Notes under the pieces: generated by a model
Database searches by the model: none
What the model was told of the DNA's origin: nothing
What the model saw: only the letters and a program-made list of their open reading frames with translations
In this document: positions 62,161 to 64,000 of the stretch, in pieces
How positions within the stretch are numbered: position 1 is the stretch's first letter
Layout: every line of letters starts with the position of its first letter
Origin: Actinomyces sp. ph3
GTDB lineage: Bacteria; Actinomycetota; Actinomycetes; Actinomycetales; Actinomycetaceae
NCBI RefSeq assembly: GCF_000308055.1
Contig: NZ_CAGY01000005.1
Coordinates: 62,001-126,000, forward strand
Direction of reading: 5' to 3'
Length of the DNA stretch: 64,000 nucleotides
Position numbers and translations under genes: made by a program

Positions 62161-62988
62161 ATGCCGTTGTATCCCTCACTCACACAGATCGCGCGCCTGA
62201 GCGCGATGGGCATGTTTTCTGGACCTCAGGCTTCAGCCTCATCGGCGCAGGCCATTGTCTCGCGTCTTCGTCGCGGGCAAGAATGGGCTTCTGGGCGGTT
62301 GCCTTTTCTGATCACTCGCTTCGCTGAGTTTTCCTCTTCTGATGTGCAGGATGGCGTGCACGTGGATCTGCCGATCATTGAGCGTCGCAGCGCAATGATT
62401 CAGTGGGCAGATTTCGCCGATGAATGGGGTGTGCACGCACGTAGCCTTCCCAGCGCAGCCACCCTGTGCACAGCTTTAGGAGTGCTGGCAAAACATTCCC
62501 TGAGTGTGAGCGGACCCAGCGGAGCTGCTGCCTATCTTGTCGCCCCGAATGTTTTAGAGGCGGGTGTGCGCGCCAAGTTCGATCTGGGAGATTGGGCAAA
62601 GTGGGTGTCTTTGCGCGCGGGGGTTGATACCTGGCTGTCCATGCGAACGCCTTTTTATCGGGAGTATTGCCGCGAACTTGTCGCCGCTGCGCCGATTGAT
62701 GCGATTGATGCTGAAGAGCTTGCGCGTCAGCTGCTTCTTCGCGAGTGCATCATCGATGTTTTTATGGATTCATTGACTCCGAAGGATCTGTCTTCGGTCA
62801 ATTGGATTACTGCGCATCGGCCTGCAGATTTTATGGTCGATGGGGCTCTGATTAGTCTGCTCGGGGGAGTGGCTCCCGCAGGAATCACTCAGCTTCGCCG
62901 TGAGATGGCCAATGAAGTCCATCAGATCTTGACCGGCCCCGGTCTTGAATCGATTCTTAACAACCGGATGTGGCCGAGCTTCCAGTGA
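62161..62988 (+). CDS. DUF2342-like protein lacking the zinc-binding HExxH motif
   Basis: The 275-residue product is placed where actinobacteria usually carry a zinc-dependent metalloprotease of the DUF2342 type, between dacB and tilS. Flanking blocks fit that family: AYLVAPNVLEAGVRAKFDL, then DWAKWVSLRAGVDTWLSMRT and PFYREYC. At the place of HExxH it reads RAGVD, so the zinc ligands and catalytic Glu are gone. It is also shorter than the usual 340-450. It overlaps tilS by four bases. It may be a pseudoenzyme kept for a binding role, or a decaying copy. The family assignment is by alignment from memory. Confidence 0.7.
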   Translation: MPLYPSLTQIARLSAMGMFSGPQASASSAQAIVSRLRRGQEWASGRLPFLITRFAEFSSSDVQDGVHVDLPIIERRSAMIQWADFADEWGVHARSLPSAATLCTALGVLAKHSLSVSGPSGAAAYLVAPNVLEAGVRAKFDLGDWAKWVSLRAGVDTWLSMRTPFYREYCRELVAAAPIDAIDAEELARQLLLRECIIDVFMDSLTPKDLSSVNWITAHRPADFMVDGALISLLGGVAPAGITQLRREMANEVHQILTGPGLESILNNRMWPSFQ

Positions 62989-64000
62989 TCACAATTCCCG
63001 CTAATCCCAAGGGAGATCTACGTAAGCTCTCGCTGGAAGTGCGTCCGCACGTTCAGTGGGCCATCCAGCACTGCGATGCGCTTCTTATTGCCGTATCCGG
63101 TGGCGCGGACTCAACTGCGCTCGCGGCGGTCATTATTGATCACTGCCTGCGCGCGGGCTGTACTCCCCACACCTTGACTGTTGATCACGGAATCCGAGCG
63201 GGATCGGATATTGAGGCGCGTGAGGTGTGTGAGCGTATGGCTTCGCTCGGTGCCCGTGCCGAATGGGTGAGCGTCACACTTGCGGCAGAAGGGGGGCCCG
63301 AGGCCTCGGCTCGCGATGCGCGTCGGCGCGCTCTTGTGGACCATGCAAGATCTTTGGGAGGGCGCGTCGCGGTCTTCCTTGGGCACACGATGGATGATCA
63401 GGCTGAAACCGTGCTTTTGCGTTTAGCGCGTGGCTCGGGAGTCGGGTCATTGAAAGCGATGAGCTCATGTGATGACGCGGGAGAGATCGTCTGGATTCGA
63501 CCAATTATAAAATGTCGACGCATTGAGACTATTGGTGTATGTCGCGAACTTGGGCTTCCCTGGGTTGATGATCCTTCGAACGCGATGGATGGCCCTTGGA
63601 GGGCCGCTGATGGAAGTGCGCTACGTCGAAGCGCGATCCGAGAATGTGCACTTCCCAGTTTGCGCGACAGCTTGGGGATCGACCCCGTTCCCGCCCTTGC
63701 ACGCACCGCGGAGCTTTCCGCAGCCGATGACGAGGCTCTGGATCAGTGGGCGAACCAGGTGTGGACATGCGCATGGGAAGCGATGCCGCCAAGGGAGGAT
63801 ACGACCTCGGGAATGGGAATCCTCAAAATTGAGCATCTGCAGCAGATTCCCGAGGCGGTGCAGATGCGCGTCCTTCACCGCTACCTGAGCGCACTTGGAG
63901 CACCGAGCTACGTGCATCTTCAAGAGGCGCGCGCACTAATCAACCACTGGACGGGACAAGGGCCCATCTCGGTTCCAGGGGGAACGCTCTTACGCAAGGG
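62985..64000 (+). CDS. tilS: tRNA(Ile)-lysidine synthase, 3' end beyond window
   Basis: TilS makes lysidine at C34 of tRNA-Ile(CAU) so that it reads AUA. The N-terminal PP-loop is clear: AVSGGADSTALAAV (Ser38-Gly-Gly-Ala-Asp42), then HTLTVDHGIRAGS, LGHTMDDQAETVLLRLARG and the WVDDPSN block. 338 codons are seen before the window ends, in the linker and C-terminal region. The GTG at 62985 overlaps the preceding stop as GTGA. The frame is open to the end. Confidence 0.95.
   Translation, partial: MITIPANPKGDLRKLSLEVRPHVQWAIQHCDALLIAVSGGADSTALAAVIIDHCLRAGCTPHTLTVDHGIRAGSDIEAREVCERMASLGARAEWVSVTLAAEGGPEASARDARRRALVDHARSLGGRVAVFLGHTMDDQAETVLLRLARGSGVGSLKAMSSCDDAGEIVWIRPIIKCRRIETIGVCRELGLPWVDDPSNAMDGPWRAADGSALRRSAIRECALPSLRDSLGIDPVPALARTAELSAADDEALDQWANQVWTCAWEAMPPREDTTSGMGILKIEHLQQIPEAVQMRVLHRYLSALGAPSYVHLQEARALINHWTGQGPISVPGGTLLRK

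Overview
The window looks like a chromosomal segment of a high-GC Gram-positive bacterium, most likely Actinomycetaceae (Actinomyces/Schaalia-like). This is inferred from the actinobacterial type VII secretion (ESX/T7SS) genes, the GTG starts, the many ATGA/GTGA overlaps and the gene order ppa / dacB / DUF2342-like / tilS. No rRNA, tRNA, IS element or CRISPR array was recognised.

About 44 kb (141-44486) is one extended T7SS island. It opens with a giant Ig/FN3 surface protein, a MoxR ATPase, a DUF58 protein, a transglutaminase-like membrane protein and a Ser/Thr kinase. This set resembles the Bifidobacterium PFNA-type cluster. It continues with mycP, eccB and eccD on the minus strand, a divergent WXG100 pair, a Pro-tailed small protein, and an alpha/beta hydrolase flanked by two related proteins of unknown function. 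Next come an RDD/FHA protein and a second EccD-like protein (minus), then eccC with three ATPase domains. Three tandem two-gene cassettes follow (28820-38692). Each has a small WxDAE protein translationally linked to a protein of about 930 residues with a WXG-like N-terminus, and each has its own similar promoter-like sequence. The first large gene is frameshifted. The island closes with a YciI-like gene, two minus-strand T7SS-like helical/low-complexity genes, a PP2C phosphatase and an FHA protein. Kinase, phosphatase and two FHA proteins therefore bracket the secretion genes and suggest phospho-control. No eccE or eccA was recognised.

The right part (44636-64000) is mostly metabolic and cell-envelope genes: ppdK, a membrane protein, a glycerophosphodiesterase with an MFS transporter, an acidic hypothetical protein, an S33-type hydrolase, an NlpC/P60 peptidase, a four-gene OpuC-type osmoprotectant ABC operon, a DUF559-like protein, ppa, dacB, a DUF2342-like protein that has lost its HExxH motif, and the 5' part of tilS, cut by the window end.

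Intergenic structure includes a 58-nt palindromic element in three full copies and one half copy (54941, 58536, 58691, 59922), a 20-bp tandem array that includes the stop codon of the osmoprotectant-binding protein gene, a 16-bp array after ppdK, several strong terminators, and operator-like palindromes in divergent or long intergenic regions.
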